A stretch of 64,000 nt of DNA from Stieleria marina (GTDB taxonomy: Bacteria; Planctomycetota; Planctomycetia; Pirellulales; Pirellulaceae). Both the position numbers and the translations under genes were made by a program. The notes under the pieces were generated by a model that was given only the letters and a program-made list of their open reading frames with translations, had not been told where the DNA came from and searched no databases. Position 1 is the stretch's first letter, and every line of letters starts with the position of its first letter. This document shows, piece by piece, positions 56,401 to 64,000 of the stretch. Where the stretch lies: contig CP036526.1 of the NCBI GenBank assembly GCA_007741555.1, positions 5,952,001 to 6,016,000 of the forward strand, in the 5' to 3' direction.

Positions 56401-56550
56401 TTCGCGTTTCAATTTGCACCAGGAAACGAAGCCATGCTGCCATTGGCAAGAGCCTTGCTGGGAGGCATGGTCGTTTCGACAGTGTTGACGTTGATCTTGG
56501 TGCCTTGCGTGTATTCACTACTGCACAAGCAACGCCCGCTGGCAAGCTAA
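53416..56550 (+). CDS. RND-family efflux pump (HAE/HME-like)
   Basis: 1044 residues from ATG 53416. Typical twelve-helix RND architecture with two large periplasmic loops. First TM about 12-30; TM4 region reads 'GTVVDAGIVVVEN': the first Asp of the usual proton-relay Asp pair is kept and the second is Ala, as in heavy-metal (CzcA-like) or some HAE pumps. The N-terminus 'DILPDFKKPVIVSYFSYPG' fits a heavy-metal/HAE class. Exports drugs or metals; the substrate cannot be told from the sequence. Forms a tripartite pump with the upstream adaptor and the divergent TolC-type protein. Confidence 0.92.
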   Translation: MGLTNLSLNNRFAVLAAAIALSVLGVAVIPGITIDILPDFKKPVIVSYFSYPGLPTLDMEKSVSSRVERALTLAGKIEHQESRTIPGAAVIKVFFQPGADASSAMNDIVNLEASDMFHLPPGIEWPFTLRSEPANLPVVLAAISGEGLSESQLYTIGYYAVRNKMGGLKGVQIPHPFGGKFRQMMVYVDPDKLRGYHVSATDVVEAMRKSNLVLAAGTARMGGTDYQVHPRNTLPDTAEIEAIPIAIRDGNPIFIRDVARVVDDAALQYNIVRVNGKRSVYCPLLREPGENTVAVVDRIYEGIASEIPKMKERGDIPEATEVTLVSDQSSYIRNAMRNLLVQVLLGAFLVAIVVLVFLRQIMPTVIIVSTILLAILIGALGFAFSGQTINVMTLGGIALAIGTVVDAGIVVVENILRHQRMGKSKMDAARDGTQEVSPAILAGTLTTLAVFLPAIFLTGMIKYLFAPLSLAATLTIAASYLLALTIVPAFCGTFVRNKVIGKTDAEPQETEVKARGIYGNMLNIALKAPAIWSLLIILGVGASYLLLPKIGTELFPEVDAGTFELRLKTLPGTSLVETEKLVERIENTIKEVIPEEQIDTLIANIGLPVGKGAGFSTVLSSNSGPDTAYVIVNLKQSGRSTSTKIYIDQLRQKLTTDYPMEQFLFVSGGIVNMALNEGVPTPISVQVSAGTLQQCRDAAERIVKEIEPIAGTADVQIAQSLDYPQFDVQVDRTRAKYLGIDQEEVAQTVLTALGSSVGYSPTIWIDPKSGVDFFMGVQYESNDFQSLDDVRNIPLSLNSADGPITIPLSNIATVKRVNIPGEIAHYNISRVNDVHVNVVDRDLGSVAADIDRVIEGMEFANGVSVTLRGPVEKMRTGMSMLGIGLAVATLMVYLVLMAQFRSFVDPLIIMLAVPLGIGGVLLVLYLTNTNINIQSLMGTLMMVGVVVNNSILIVEFANRRLAEGLMPRDAALSAAQVRLRPILMTSLTLVASMLPFAFQFAPGNEAMLPLARALLGGMVVSTVLTLILVPCVYSLLHKQRPLAS

Positions 56551-57029
56551 ACACGAATCGCCAAGCCACTGGCTTTCTGTCGCTATCGCTGATGTCGATG
56601 CTACTGATGTCGATCCGTCGGGGAAAAGCCCGTGGCTAACGTCGGCGTCTCGATACCGTTTCGACGCAACGCCAAGTGCGTGTGGGAATCTGTAACGATT
56701 GTTCCGGAAGCAGGAAAAATTTGGTTCCTGACGCGAATTCGGCTTATGCGCCCGGACGAGTCGCATCAAACCGACATTTCAACGTTCTTAACAGAGAATG
56801 TCGCGTTGGGTCTCCGATGCAACTATCAGAGAAGTTGAATTCGTTGTCATCGGTCAATTCGTTACGGCAGGCACTTTCGGTCGTCAAGTACGACAGAAGG
56901 TCGTCGGCGTCCGCTGCATTTGGCCAGCAACCTCGGCAACGAATCAATCAAAGTCCAGGAAGTGCGTGGAGATGTACTTCAAACACTTTGAAGCAAACCT
57001 GCGGTCCCATCAGCACATGGAAGAAAAAA
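56551..57029. other. Intergenic region with a short direct repeat
   Basis: About 480 bp with no supported gene. CTGATGTCGAT occurs twice (56589-56599, 56604-56614) and is followed by a stretch (about 56611-56660) resembling planctomycete intergenic repeats. The longer reading frame through here (from 56676) is rejected as a start for the next gene because it is Cys/Arg/Ser-rich and lacks a signal peptide. Confidence 0.35.
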
Positions 57030-57719
57030 ATGATCGGTCAGTCACTTACGCGCCTCTTGTTAATCGCAGCAGCCCTATCGATAGGATTCACGTGCAATCA
57101 AACCGTGCAAGCGGCATGCAATATTGGCTGCAAAACCAGCCAATGCTGCCCTAAGTGCAAATACGTTTGCAAGCTGACGGCCGAAAAAGTCGACGTCGAG
57201 AAAAAATGCTTCGAGGTCGAGACGGACTACATCTGTGTTCCACGCGTCGTCTTTCCGTGGCAGCGGCCCAGCCAAAAGTCGTGCGGCATGTGCAATTCGT
57301 GCGACGGCAGCGGCTGCAAGTCTTGCAGTGCCTGCCCCAACAACGGAGCCAAGATTCGCAAGGTTAACAAGTTGAAGGTTAAGAAGTACGAATGCCCTGA
57401 GTGCAAGTACACGTGGGATGCCGAAAAAGTCGGCGGCTGTTGCGGTGGTAACTGCGGCACGGCTAGTTGTGCCGACGGATGCTGTGCTGACGGATGCTGT
57501 GCTGACGGATGCTGCGGTGGTTCATGCGACGACGGAGCAACTGGCGTGGACCTTTCACAGGTGAACTACCCGCCATCGGCTGATGTGTCTTACGCGGCTC
57601 CGATGCAGTACGAACCTTCGCCGACCGTTGCCCAGCCAATGCCAACAGCGGTTCCGGCTCCCGTCTATACGGATCAGACCCCGCCGGCTGCCGACTACTA
57701 CGCTCCGGTAGCTCAGTAA
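57030..57719 (+). CDS. Exported cysteine-rich protein with CCADG repeats
   Basis: 229 residues from ATG 57030, with GGAAGA upstream. Signal peptide (ends near 'VQAACN'). The mature part carries over 30 Cys: CxxC pairs ('CCPKCKYVC'), a 'CNSCDGSGCKSCSAC' array recalling DnaJ-type zinc centres, a 'CPECKYTWD' knuckle and a tandem CADGC stretch (three units from a 15-bp DNA repeat). Pro-rich C-terminus. No enzyme motif. Metal binding or disulfide-linked cell-wall role is inference; planctomycetes have Cys-rich wall proteins. A bidirectional-type terminator follows. Confidence 0.75.
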   Translation: MIGQSLTRLLLIAAALSIGFTCNQTVQAACNIGCKTSQCCPKCKYVCKLTAEKVDVEKKCFEVETDYICVPRVVFPWQRPSQKSCGMCNSCDGSGCKSCSACPNNGAKIRKVNKLKVKKYECPECKYTWDAEKVGGCCGGNCGTASCADGCCADGCCADGCCGGSCDDGATGVDLSQVNYPPSADVSYAAPMQYEPSPTVAQPMPTAVPAPVYTDQTPPAADYYAPVAQ

Positions 57720-57760
57720 ATACCCGCGCACCAAGGCGACGGAAACTGACGACTAAATCA

Positions 57761-57794
57761 AAACCTCGACCGAGCTATCTCGGCCGGGGTTTTT
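57761..57794 (+). terminator. Terminator between convergent genes
   Basis: 14-bp stem with one mismatch and one G-T wobble (57761-57774, 57779-57792), 4-nt loop CTAT, then T run to 57794. The A-rich start and T-rich end suggest it works for both the cysteine-rich gene and the converging Sua5 gene. Confidence 0.8.
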
Positions 57795-57858
57795 CAGTTT
57801 GAATACTACCCACGGGACGATCGCTGCCAGGACCGAGCTGTTGCTACTTGGCCAGTTG

Positions 57859-58824
57859 CTATTTGGCGGCTGCTCGGCGCAAACGATCCATGATCGCGCG
57901 CCCAAGTTCGGCTTCGGGAACCGGCATGGCAATGATCGAGTCCAGGCCCATCTCATCAAGACGCCGAAGCGCCGCGAACAGATTCACGGCTGCTTCGCGA
58001 AGACAGCCTTTGGCAGACAGCACTTCGACCGCAGCGAAATGCGCTGCCGCAGAATGCGTCTGGAAACTGAGCAACCCGACTTTTTGGTTTTCGATGGAAT
58101 CATCCATCACCCAGTCACTTGCAACCAACGTCAATGGTGTCGTTGGTGCGTAGTGACTGGCCAATTGACCGGGCGCGTTGGGATTGCCTTCGGACTGTGC
58201 TTTGATATCGATTGTTCCGATGACCGCCTGAATTTCTTCCAACGTCACGCCTCCGGGACGCAACAAAGTAGGGCGATGATCGGACGATTCCACAAACGAC
58301 ACCACGGTTGATTCGACTCCGATCCGGCATGGGCCATCGTCCAGCACCGTGGGCAGTTGATCTCCAAACTGCTGCCGAACATGAGCCGCAGTCGTCGGGC
58401 TGATCATCCCGAAACGATTCGCGCTGGGAGCCGAAATGGGAACTCCCGTAGCCCGGATAAACGTTCGAGCGACGTCGTGATCCGGGCATCGGATGGCAAC
58501 GCTAGGCAATCCCGAAGTAACGATATCCGGCACGCTGGAGTGTTTGGGCAAAACCAGCGAAAGCGGCCCGGGCCAAAACCTTTCGATCAGCTCGGCGGCG
58601 GCCGGTGGAATCACCTTTGCCAAATCGACAAGCTGGTCGACATCGGCGATGTGGACAATCAACGGATCAAATCGTGGCCGACCTTTGAGTTCAAAGATTT
58701 TGGCGACCGCATCCGCATTTAACGCGTTGGCTCCCAGTCCGTAAACGGTCTCGGTCGGAAACGCCACCAAGCCACCTCTGCGAATGAGGTTTGCCGCGTC
58801 AGAGATTTCCTGCTGTGTCACCAT
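57859..58824 (-). CDS. L-threonylcarbamoyladenylate synthase, Sua5 form
   Basis: About 321 residues from ATG 58824 (GTG 58896 and ATG 58878 in frame). Makes threonylcarbamoyl-AMP for the t6A37 modification of tRNAs decoding ANN codons. N-terminal YrdC/TsaC domain with 'GGLVAFPTETVYGLGANALN' and 'KGRPRFDPLIVH'; 'RCPDHDVARTFIRATGVPIS' and 'PSANRFGMISPTTAAHV' follow. A C-terminal Sua5-type extension (about 215-321) marks the long form. Essential in many bacteria. Cytoplasmic. Confidence 0.93.
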   Translation of the reverse strand: MVTQQEISDAANLIRRGGLVAFPTETVYGLGANALNADAVAKIFELKGRPRFDPLIVHIADVDQLVDLAKVIPPAAAELIERFWPGPLSLVLPKHSSVPDIVTSGLPSVAIRCPDHDVARTFIRATGVPISAPSANRFGMISPTTAAHVRQQFGDQLPTVLDDGPCRIGVESTVVSFVESSDHRPTLLRPGGVTLEEIQAVIGTIDIKAQSEGNPNAPGQLASHYAPTTPLTLVASDWVMDDSIENQKVGLLSFQTHSAAAHFAAVEVLSAKGCLREAAVNLFAALRRLDEMGLDSIIAMPVPEAELGRAIMDRLRRAAAK

Positions 58825-58931
58825 GGAAGCTGATCTTGATGGTCGTGATCGATTCGGTCGCAAGACAGTTTGCCGCATTTTGCCTGCTGCGAACACCTCT
58901 CTGATAATGTGACATCGCCGGATCCGTCGAC

Positions 58932-60251
58932 TTATCCAGAGAAGTACGGGTTCTGCTGAACACCCGCCGGATTGCGTTTGGCATCACGATCGGCTCGAAA
59001 GGGAACCGCCAAGGGTTTTGTCGTTTCGGGCGCCGTATCGGGCACCGGAGTCGCTGTCCGCCGAACCGTCGTGACAGTCTCTGGTTCAGCTACCAAATCG
59101 GCGACGGCCGGCTCCGCGGCGGCCTTTTCAAAACCAGGCTGTTCAGCGCTCATTGGCTCAAAGCCGTCCTGCTCCGCATCAGAACTCTCGCTGGATTGTT
59201 CCGGCAACGCATCTTCACCCGCCAGGCTGACTAGCGTCGGTTCGACCGATGTTCCGGCGTTTGCTTTTGCCTGTGCACGCAGCCACGCGACGGCCAGCTT
59301 GAATCCAGCCTCAGGCACCGATCCATGCCCACTACATTTCACAGGAACGGCGACGGCTTTCTTGCCGACCGCTTTGGCGTAGCCCAACACTTCACGCGGC
59401 CGCGTGATTTGGTCGGTCGGCGTATACAGCAACAGCATTGGCACATCGGTGACTTTGGCATGCACGATGGGCATCGAACGATTGACTTCGTGGGCTAACG
59501 TCCCTGCGTCCGCGCCGCGGATTCGAGCGACCGTCATGTGGCTGCCAAACTCCATTTCGCAGGCAGGTGCAAAAGCCACGCTGCCGCGAATTCGTTCGTC
59601 GTGGGCCGCCAGCAGCAGCGCCTGCTTGCCTCCACTGCTGTGACCGATCGTATAAAGTTGGTCCGCGTCGATCTCCGGGAATCGATCCAGTGCAAACTCC
59701 AAGGCGCGTTTTGCATTGATCAGCCCCGCTTTGGAAGCGACATACTGACGAGTCATCTGAGCAATATCACTGGGTGTCGGCTCACGCTCAAAACTTGGTT
59801 GGCAACCGTCCGTTTCGTAAGCAACGATCGCGAATCCACTCTGGACGTAGGGCAGCATTGGCTCGATGTCTTCGTCACTGAGTACCATTCCCGAAAACAG
59901 ATAGGCCCCCGAACCATTGACGATCAACGTGGGAACTTTGCCAGCGGGCATCGGACTGGGAAGCACGACGCGCACTTCGCTATCGTGCCCTGGCTGATCG
60001 TCGGCAATCCCCAGATCCGTGATGTACTCCGTGGCGTACTGCGTGATGCGTTGACCAGCGGGCCGTGCCGGAAGCTCGATTGCCGGCAACTCAGCCAAAT
60101 CAAATGGCTTGTATTCGGTCGGCTTGATCTCAGGAAGCTTTAGACCACAGCCCGCAAATAACGTGGTGAACAATAACGTGGTGAACAGGGCAGCCAAGCA
60201 AAACAAAGGATGCCGTCCCGAACTTGGCAACTGATTTAGACAACGTGACAT
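58932..60251 (-). CDS. Lipoprotein alpha/beta-hydrolase (dienelactone-hydrolase-like)
   Basis: 439 residues. Signal peptide with lipobox 'TLFAGCG', so membrane-attached. The alpha/beta-hydrolase core has nucleophile elbow 'IGHSSGGKQ' (Ser near residue 212), 'LLLYTPTDQITRP' for the acid and 'VKCSGHGSVPE' for the His. N-terminal linker is Pro/Glu-rich; the last ~110 residues are Thr/Glu/Pro-rich and low complexity. The repeat of TLFTT/LLFTT in the signal peptide comes from a 15-bp tandem duplication (60157-60186). Substrate unknown (ester or lactone). Confidence 0.78.
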   Translation of the reverse strand: MSRCLNQLPSSGRHPLFCLAALFTTLLFTTLFAGCGLKLPEIKPTEYKPFDLAELPAIELPARPAGQRITQYATEYITDLGIADDQPGHDSEVRVVLPSPMPAGKVPTLIVNGSGAYLFSGMVLSDEDIEPMLPYVQSGFAIVAYETDGCQPSFEREPTPSDIAQMTRQYVASKAGLINAKRALEFALDRFPEIDADQLYTIGHSSGGKQALLLAAHDERIRGSVAFAPACEMEFGSHMTVARIRGADAGTLAHEVNRSMPIVHAKVTDVPMLLLYTPTDQITRPREVLGYAKAVGKKAVAVPVKCSGHGSVPEAGFKLAVAWLRAQAKANAGTSVEPTLVSLAGEDALPEQSSESSDAEQDGFEPMSAEQPGFEKAAAEPAVADLVAEPETVTTVRRTATPVPDTAPETTKPLAVPFRADRDAKRNPAGVQQNPYFSG

Positions 60252-60567
60252 GGCGGTCGACCAGGAGTGAATGAACGGCGAAGAACACCGAAGAATTGGA
60301 GGTATCAGGGCAACGCTAGGTCAGCCAAGCGGCGGCCGAGCCTACTTTTGAAGGCCAGACCGCCCCTCAGGCTGCCAAAAGCGTCATCACAGGAACGGTT
60401 GTAGGGACTATGCGTTTCCTCCAAGGCATATCGTGGTCTCACCAAGCCACTCACTCGCAATGGCAATGCCGTCGCGTGAATGGACATTGCCATTCACGCG
60501 ACGACTTCGTTGACAAAGCCACTTAGCTGAGACTGCTGTGCAAGAGTCCCGCGAAACTGCCAGTCTG
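60252..60567 (-). other. Intergenic region with nested hairpin
   Basis: About 316 bp upstream of the hydrolase gene and downstream of the exported-protein gene. Contains the perfect hairpin described at 60471-60502. A 20-codon frame near 60435-60375 reads as a possible signal-peptide remnant but is not supported. Confidence 0.4.
60471..60502 (-). terminator. Perfect hairpin with competing alternative stem
   Basis: 13-bp perfect stem GTCGCGTGAATGG/CCATTCACGCGAC with a 6-nt loop. TGGCAATG (60461-60468) can instead pair with CATTGCCA (60485-60492), so two folds exclude each other. No T tract on either strand; attenuator or transcript-end element, not proven. Confidence 0.4.
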
Positions 60568-61617
60568 TCACTTTGCAACGGCAAACTTGGTCGTCTTGCG
60601 CGAGCGATCAACCCCGCCAGAAGCCTGTTTGGTTTCGATGGCAAATTTGTCGGCCCCGTCAAACTCGAGAATTTTGCGTCGCACCTGTGCGGAGCCACGC
60701 CATGCAACGACGAAGTCAGGAGCAGACGCGTAGCCATCGGCAAAATTGTGCTGAATGTCCATCGCGACAACTCTAGGCGTCCAATGCGATAGTTCACTCG
60801 AATCGATATCATGCATGTCAAAAGCGTATCCTTGCTCCATGCGTTCGGTCGTGAATTGCAAATTTCCGTTTTGCTTGAACACGGGGTAGTAGACGCTCGG
60901 AAACGCATCGATCCCAAGCTTTACTTCGACGGAAGTCATTCGGAATCCAAACTCTGCGACGTACTCTCGGATCAGGTTCAGTTGCGACAGCGTCAGCGCT
61001 TCGGTAGGAACAAACGTATCGGTGTTATCTTCCTTGAACAGAAAAGACGCGCCGTCGGACGGATCACCGTGGCACCAGTTCACTCGTTTTAGACTCGCGG
61101 AAAGACTGTCCATCACAGCATCGTCGACTTCGTGTGCAACCCCGACAGCGGCATACCACGCGACTGGATCCGGCTTGTGGTAGGCGATGTAGGCATAGCG
61201 CGTCGAGTCGCCAGCGTCGTAGGCTTCGATCTGCATCATTTCCGCGTTTCCTTGCAGGAGAGCGATGTGGTCGTTGATGCCTTGCTCCGTCATCCCAAAA
61301 AAGTGTGACACCAGAAGGTTGTCGACGTTTGGAACAAAAATCGCGCTACAAAGAACTTCATTGGCCGGTTCAAAAAACTCCGCATTGAAATATTCAATGC
61401 GAAAGAATGGTTGCAGATCGGCATAGAGGTCGCCGTATTCTTGGTACGAAGCAGCAGTGACCAAAATGCTGTCGCTGTCGCTGGTGACTTCCGTGGCACC
61501 GGAGTGTTTCTGGCCCAAAGTGAGCAACATGGTCGCTGCAATCAACACCGCACGCGTGCTGAGTAATTTGGCAACGGACATCGGATGGACTGGCGCAGTG
61601 ATGCGAGAATAACGCAT
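60568..61617 (-). CDS. Exported protein of unknown function
   Basis: About 349 residues from ATG 61617 (GGAG 8 nt upstream; ATG 61581 is an alternative). Signal peptide (AVLIAATMLLTLG...HSGA). The mature part has aromatic- and acid-rich stretches and an irregular alpha/beta pattern without a recognised motif; 'WCHGDPSDGASFLFKED' looks like a loop. No metal or catalytic signature was identified. Family unknown. Confidence 0.65.
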   Translation of the reverse strand: MRYSRITAPVHPMSVAKLLSTRAVLIAATMLLTLGQKHSGATEVTSDSDSILVTAASYQEYGDLYADLQPFFRIEYFNAEFFEPANEVLCSAIFVPNVDNLLVSHFFGMTEQGINDHIALLQGNAEMMQIEAYDAGDSTRYAYIAYHKPDPVAWYAAVGVAHEVDDAVMDSLSASLKRVNWCHGDPSDGASFLFKEDNTDTFVPTEALTLSQLNLIREYVAEFGFRMTSVEVKLGIDAFPSVYYPVFKQNGNLQFTTERMEQGYAFDMHDIDSSELSHWTPRVVAMDIQHNFADGYASAPDFVVAWRGSAQVRRKILEFDGADKFAIETKQASGGVDRSRKTTKFAVAK

Positions 61618-61934
61618 GGGATTGGCTCCGGTTGGGACAGCAAAGAAAAAGGCTGCCCAGGGCAAGCCACTTTTGAAACGGAGTCAGCGGTTAGCGGAAC
61701 GGTGCGAGACGTGCGGTGCAAGACGTCCAGCGCGAGCCGTCCGGTGCGTCAAAGACCGGATGGCCTACGCCATTCCGCTAAAAACAAACCCTCATCTCTT
61801 CCAAAAAGTGATTCGCCCTGGGTCACTGCCTTATCAAATTGCCAATGCCATCTCCGACCGGACACAATAATGCAAACACACTGCGATTCTTTCCCGCCGA
61901 TCTTTCCCGCCGAGCAGATTTAGGCGGCCATCGC
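61618..61934. other. Intergenic region containing the repeat element
   Basis: About 317 bp between the exported-protein gene and the small ORF at 61935. Apart from the repeat at 61691-61781 nothing is supported. Confidence 0.4.
61691..61781. repeat. Interspersed repeat element with 9-bp inverted ends and 14-bp internal units
   Basis: Ends TTAGCGGAA (61691-61699) and TTCCGCTAA (61773-61781) are exact inverted repeats. Between them lie four imperfect units: 61700-61713, 61714-61727, 61728-61741 and 61742-61756 (consensus near CGGTGCGAGACGTC). This is a MITE/REP-like non-coding element of a type common in planctomycete intergenic DNA, an assignment made from memory. Only one clear copy is in this window. 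Confidence 0.65.
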
Positions 61935-62153
61935 CTACAAACCAAGCCACGGCAGTCGTCGCTGCATTGCTTGGCGAGTCCCTTGAGTCGACCGTTTGGC
62001 CATCGCGATGGTTTGGACCAACGAGTCGTCAACAACATCGCAAAGGTGGTCCATCGAAAGACGAGCCGCAAAGTCAAAGGTCGCCAGGATCGAATCCATT
62101 GCCGCGTCGCTGGCTAAAACCGCGTCATTGAGTTGGCTCGTTGTTTTTTTCAT
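61935..62153 (-). CDS. Small hypothetical protein
   Basis: 72 residues, ATG 62153 with AAGG about 8 nt upstream. Starts MKKTTSQLNDAVLASDAAMD, mixed acidic and helical, no signal peptide or membrane segment, ends basic (QRRLPWLGL). The composition looks protein-like and the ribosome binding site is fair, but no family is recognised. It lies between the peroxidase and the repeat element. Confidence 0.4.
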   Translation of the reverse strand: MKKTTSQLNDAVLASDAAMDSILATFDFAARLSMDHLCDVVDDSLVQTIAMAKRSTQGTRQAMQRRLPWLGL

Positions 62154-62352
62154 GGTAATGACCTTCAGTAGGGCAAAGAAGATTGCGTTGCGAAATCAGA
62201 TGCAGCCAACCCCGGGTGTCCTCCGTTGAATCCGCCCGGCGAAAAGGCCTTTGAAAACAACGGAAGACTCGGGGTGGCTTGCGAACAAATCAACAAAACG
62301 CTGCAGCGGAGAACGGAAGTCATCCTGCGCGGCTGCTGTAAAACGACGCTTC
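62154..62352. other. Intergenic region downstream of the peroxidase
   Basis: About 200 bp; no hairpin with T tract or gene is recognised. Confidence 0.3.
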
Positions 62353-64000
62353 TTAAACGAGGACGCGAAAATCGATGCCGTCCATGTTTTCATCGCCATT
62401 GGAAATCGACACGTCCCAAGTGTCGTCACCTTCGACGGTCCAAGAATCGGAGTCCGCGATACGAACCTGGTACGAACCGGACTGACTGACCGATGCGAAG
62501 GCATAGTTACCTCGAACGTCCGTCAATGTCGAATCGATCACCGTCCCGTCGGCATCGACCAATTCAACCAAGATTCCTTCCGCAGTAACGACGTTGTTAT
62601 CCCCGCTACTGCGTGGACCATTTTGCCGGGGCCCGTTCTGCTGTGGGACACCTTGTCCCCGCGCACCAGACCGAGGATCAATGGGCGTTCTCGCAAGATT
62701 GTCCCCTTGTCCCAGGTCCAGCCCATTATCTGGCCCAGTTGTCGGCTGACCACCATCACGGTCCAACTCGCTGGTGAGTTCGCCCTGCGCATTCCCGGTC
62801 AACTGATCTGCCGATTCAAGTTGTGTTGCTGATTCGGCAATCACGGTTCCGGTGATTTCGGGTGCAAAGAAGAAAACATTGGACTGCAAGGAATCCAGTT
62901 CCGTATTCCGTTCGATGATGTCTGCCAGCGAAGTGCTTTCGATATCGCGAATCTCTCCATCGCTCATCGTGTTTTCGTAGTAGAACCGATCACCATCACG
63001 CAACCGTTCGAATTGATCGGCGATGATGGTGGTGGCGGTTTCACCGAGCGATCCATTGTTCGTGTGGTCTTCGGCCATCAGACCGACCCACAAATCGACG
63101 TTATTGACATCGCCATAGAGCGATTCCAGGTTCGCCTGAACATCCAGATCGCTCGTGATATCGGCGAACGATTCGACTGGATCCAACCCGTAGGCTTCGC
63201 GTGTCGTGTTGTAATCCGCCAGGCCATGGTCACGTCCACGCTGAATATTGAGCGAGACGAGATCCAGCCCGCCGCTGCCAGGAGCTCCGAATAAGAAATT
63301 GCGTAGGCTATCGACGACCTCCAAGTCAATCTCCTGCGACTGCGTCGACGAAGCGTACTTCAGGAACGAATCGATGCCGGTTTCTTCCAATAACTGCGGC
63401 GTGAAGAAGGCGCTGGCTAGCGAGATTGCCTCAGCGACTTCTTCTCCGTCGTTGCCCACCAATCGAAACTCATCATTGAGCGTGGAGTGCCCGAAGCGGA
63501 ATGCCGCGGTCGAGAATTCGTTGGCGATCGATGGATCAATCGACGAATCATAGCCGTTGTATTCCGACAGCGCGTCTTCACCTAACAGCGCTGGCAAGTA
63601 TTCGTTGTAGGTGATCGATTGCATCTCTGCGATCACGGTCGCGCGAGCTTCTTGAAAGATCTCCTCATCGGTCAGTTCGGGGTTGGCAGCGGAGATTCCG
63701 TCCGCTAGCTGATTGTGCTCACGCACGAACAACGCGTGCATCGATGTCAGCACGACGTTTTCAGCTGCACGAATGTCGCCGGCCAGAATTCCGCCGTCAT
63801 CATCGGTTGGCAACAAACCGTCGTCGGACACCAACAAACGTCCTCCAACAAATTCACGTAGCGAATCGGACGTTTCCAGATCGCTCCCGTAAACCTGCGA
63901 ACCATCCACCCAGGCCGTGATCGAATTGACTTGTTCAGCCGGATTGTCCGTTGATGTGCCGGTGCCATCGGCGATTGCCGACCGCGTCAGGTGAATGGTT
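62353..64000 (-). CDS. Animal-type haem peroxidase with SdrD-like C-terminal module (5' end outside window)
   Basis: The frame continues through the right window edge, so the N-terminus is missing. The visible part has peroxidase-cyclooxygenase motifs: 'ITAWVDGSQVYGSD', 'ALFVREHNQLADG' and the proximal His in 'AAFRFGHSTLN', then 'LNIQRGRDHGLADYN'. The C-terminal part (about the last 110 residues) holds a Pro/Gln/Asn-rich linker and an SdrD/Cna-B-like beta module ('VELVDADGTVIDSTLTDVRG'), usual in secreted or wall-linked planctomycete proteins. Oxidises halides or phenols in homologues; substrate unknown here. The distal-His region lies outside the window. Confidence 0.88.
   Translation of the reverse strand, partial: TIHLTRSAIADGTGTSTDNPAEQVNSITAWVDGSQVYGSDLETSDSLREFVGGRLLVSDDGLLPTDDDGGILAGDIRAAENVVLTSMHALFVREHNQLADGISAANPELTDEEIFQEARATVIAEMQSITYNEYLPALLGEDALSEYNGYDSSIDPSIANEFSTAAFRFGHSTLNDEFRLVGNDGEEVAEAISLASAFFTPQLLEETGIDSFLKYASSTQSQEIDLEVVDSLRNFLFGAPGSGGLDLVSLNIQRGRDHGLADYNTTREAYGLDPVESFADITSDLDVQANLESLYGDVNNVDLWVGLMAEDHTNNGSLGETATTIIADQFERLRDGDRFYYENTMSDGEIRDIESTSLADIIERNTELDSLQSNVFFFAPEITGTVIAESATQLESADQLTGNAQGELTSELDRDGGQPTTGPDNGLDLGQGDNLARTPIDPRSGARGQGVPQQNGPRQNGPRSSGDNNVVTAEGILVELVDADGTVIDSTLTDVRGNYAFASVSQSGSYQVRIADSDSWTVEGDDTWDVSISNGDENMDGIDFRVLV

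Noticed and set aside
56676-57029. 118-residue extension of the cysteine-rich protein
   Set aside because: It would place the signal peptide in the middle of the protein; ATG 57030 with GGAAGA is preferred.
60375-60435. 20-codon minus-strand peptide resembling a signal-peptide remnant
   Set aside because: Too short and without a following mature region; could be chance.

Overview
The window looks like chromosomal DNA from a planctomycete, probably of the Rhodopirellula/Pirellulales type. The evidence is a DUF1559 protein with a prepilin-like N-terminus and an H-X9-DG tail followed by a tiny lipoprotein, the paired TIGR03546/TIGR03545 genes, a GAF-HlyD protein next to an M50-HlyD protein, several signal-peptide proteins of unknown family, moderately high GC, and short operons on both strands. 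I saw no rRNA, tRNA, CRISPR array, prophage or intact insertion sequence. Both edges cut genes: a TIGR03546-type gene on the left and an animal-type haem peroxidase on the right.

Layout. 1-3.5 kb: TIGR03546/TIGR03545 pair and a membrane protein. 3.5-7.1 kb: a membrane protein, then a minus-strand hisE-hisG-rhodanese operon, with hisH on the plus strand. 7.1-16.7 kb: a CAP-domain secreted protein, an exported unknown, a beta-CASP nuclease, a TPR membrane protein, an AlkA-like glycosylase with oligoendopeptidase F, and an M28/glutaminyl-cyclase-like enzyme with a small membrane protein. 16.9-21.7 kb: GAF-HlyD, M50-HlyD and a GGQ release-factor-like protein. 21.8-25.8 kb: an exported FAD oxidoreductase and a NosR-like protein with two FMN-attachment motifs. 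26-27.5 kb: DUF1559 and its lipoprotein. 27.5-34.6 kb: a mercuric-reductase-like flavoprotein, an ABC exporter and an NtrC-type two-component pair.

35.2-43.3 kb is the most notable block: dabA (DUF2309), two NuoL/M-like membrane subunits and a SulP transporter fused to a PII-like domain. This reads as an inorganic-carbon uptake island. 43.3-46 kb: an ECF sigma factor, a probable anti-sigma factor and a PDZ protein whose HtrA-type catalytic triad appears to be lost. 46.3-50 kb: two divergent OprP/O-like porins. 50-56.6 kb: a divergently arranged tripartite RND efflux system (TolC-type, HlyD-type adaptor lipoprotein, HAE/HME-type pump). 57-64 kb: a cysteine-rich exported protein, Sua5/TsaC, a lipoprotein hydrolase, an exported unknown, a small ORF and the partial peroxidase.

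Non-coding structure includes five hairpins that look like intrinsic terminators, a possible three-way-junction leader before the DUF1559 gene, three palindromes about 40 bp apart upstream of dabA, a MITE/REP-like element of four 14-bp units between 9-bp inverted ends at about 61.7 kb, and a hairpin with a competing alternative stem at about 60.5 kb. Start codons were often moved downstream of the longest possible ORF, using signal peptides, ribosome binding sites or overlap with a neighbour. All functions are inferred from motifs read by eye; no database search was run.
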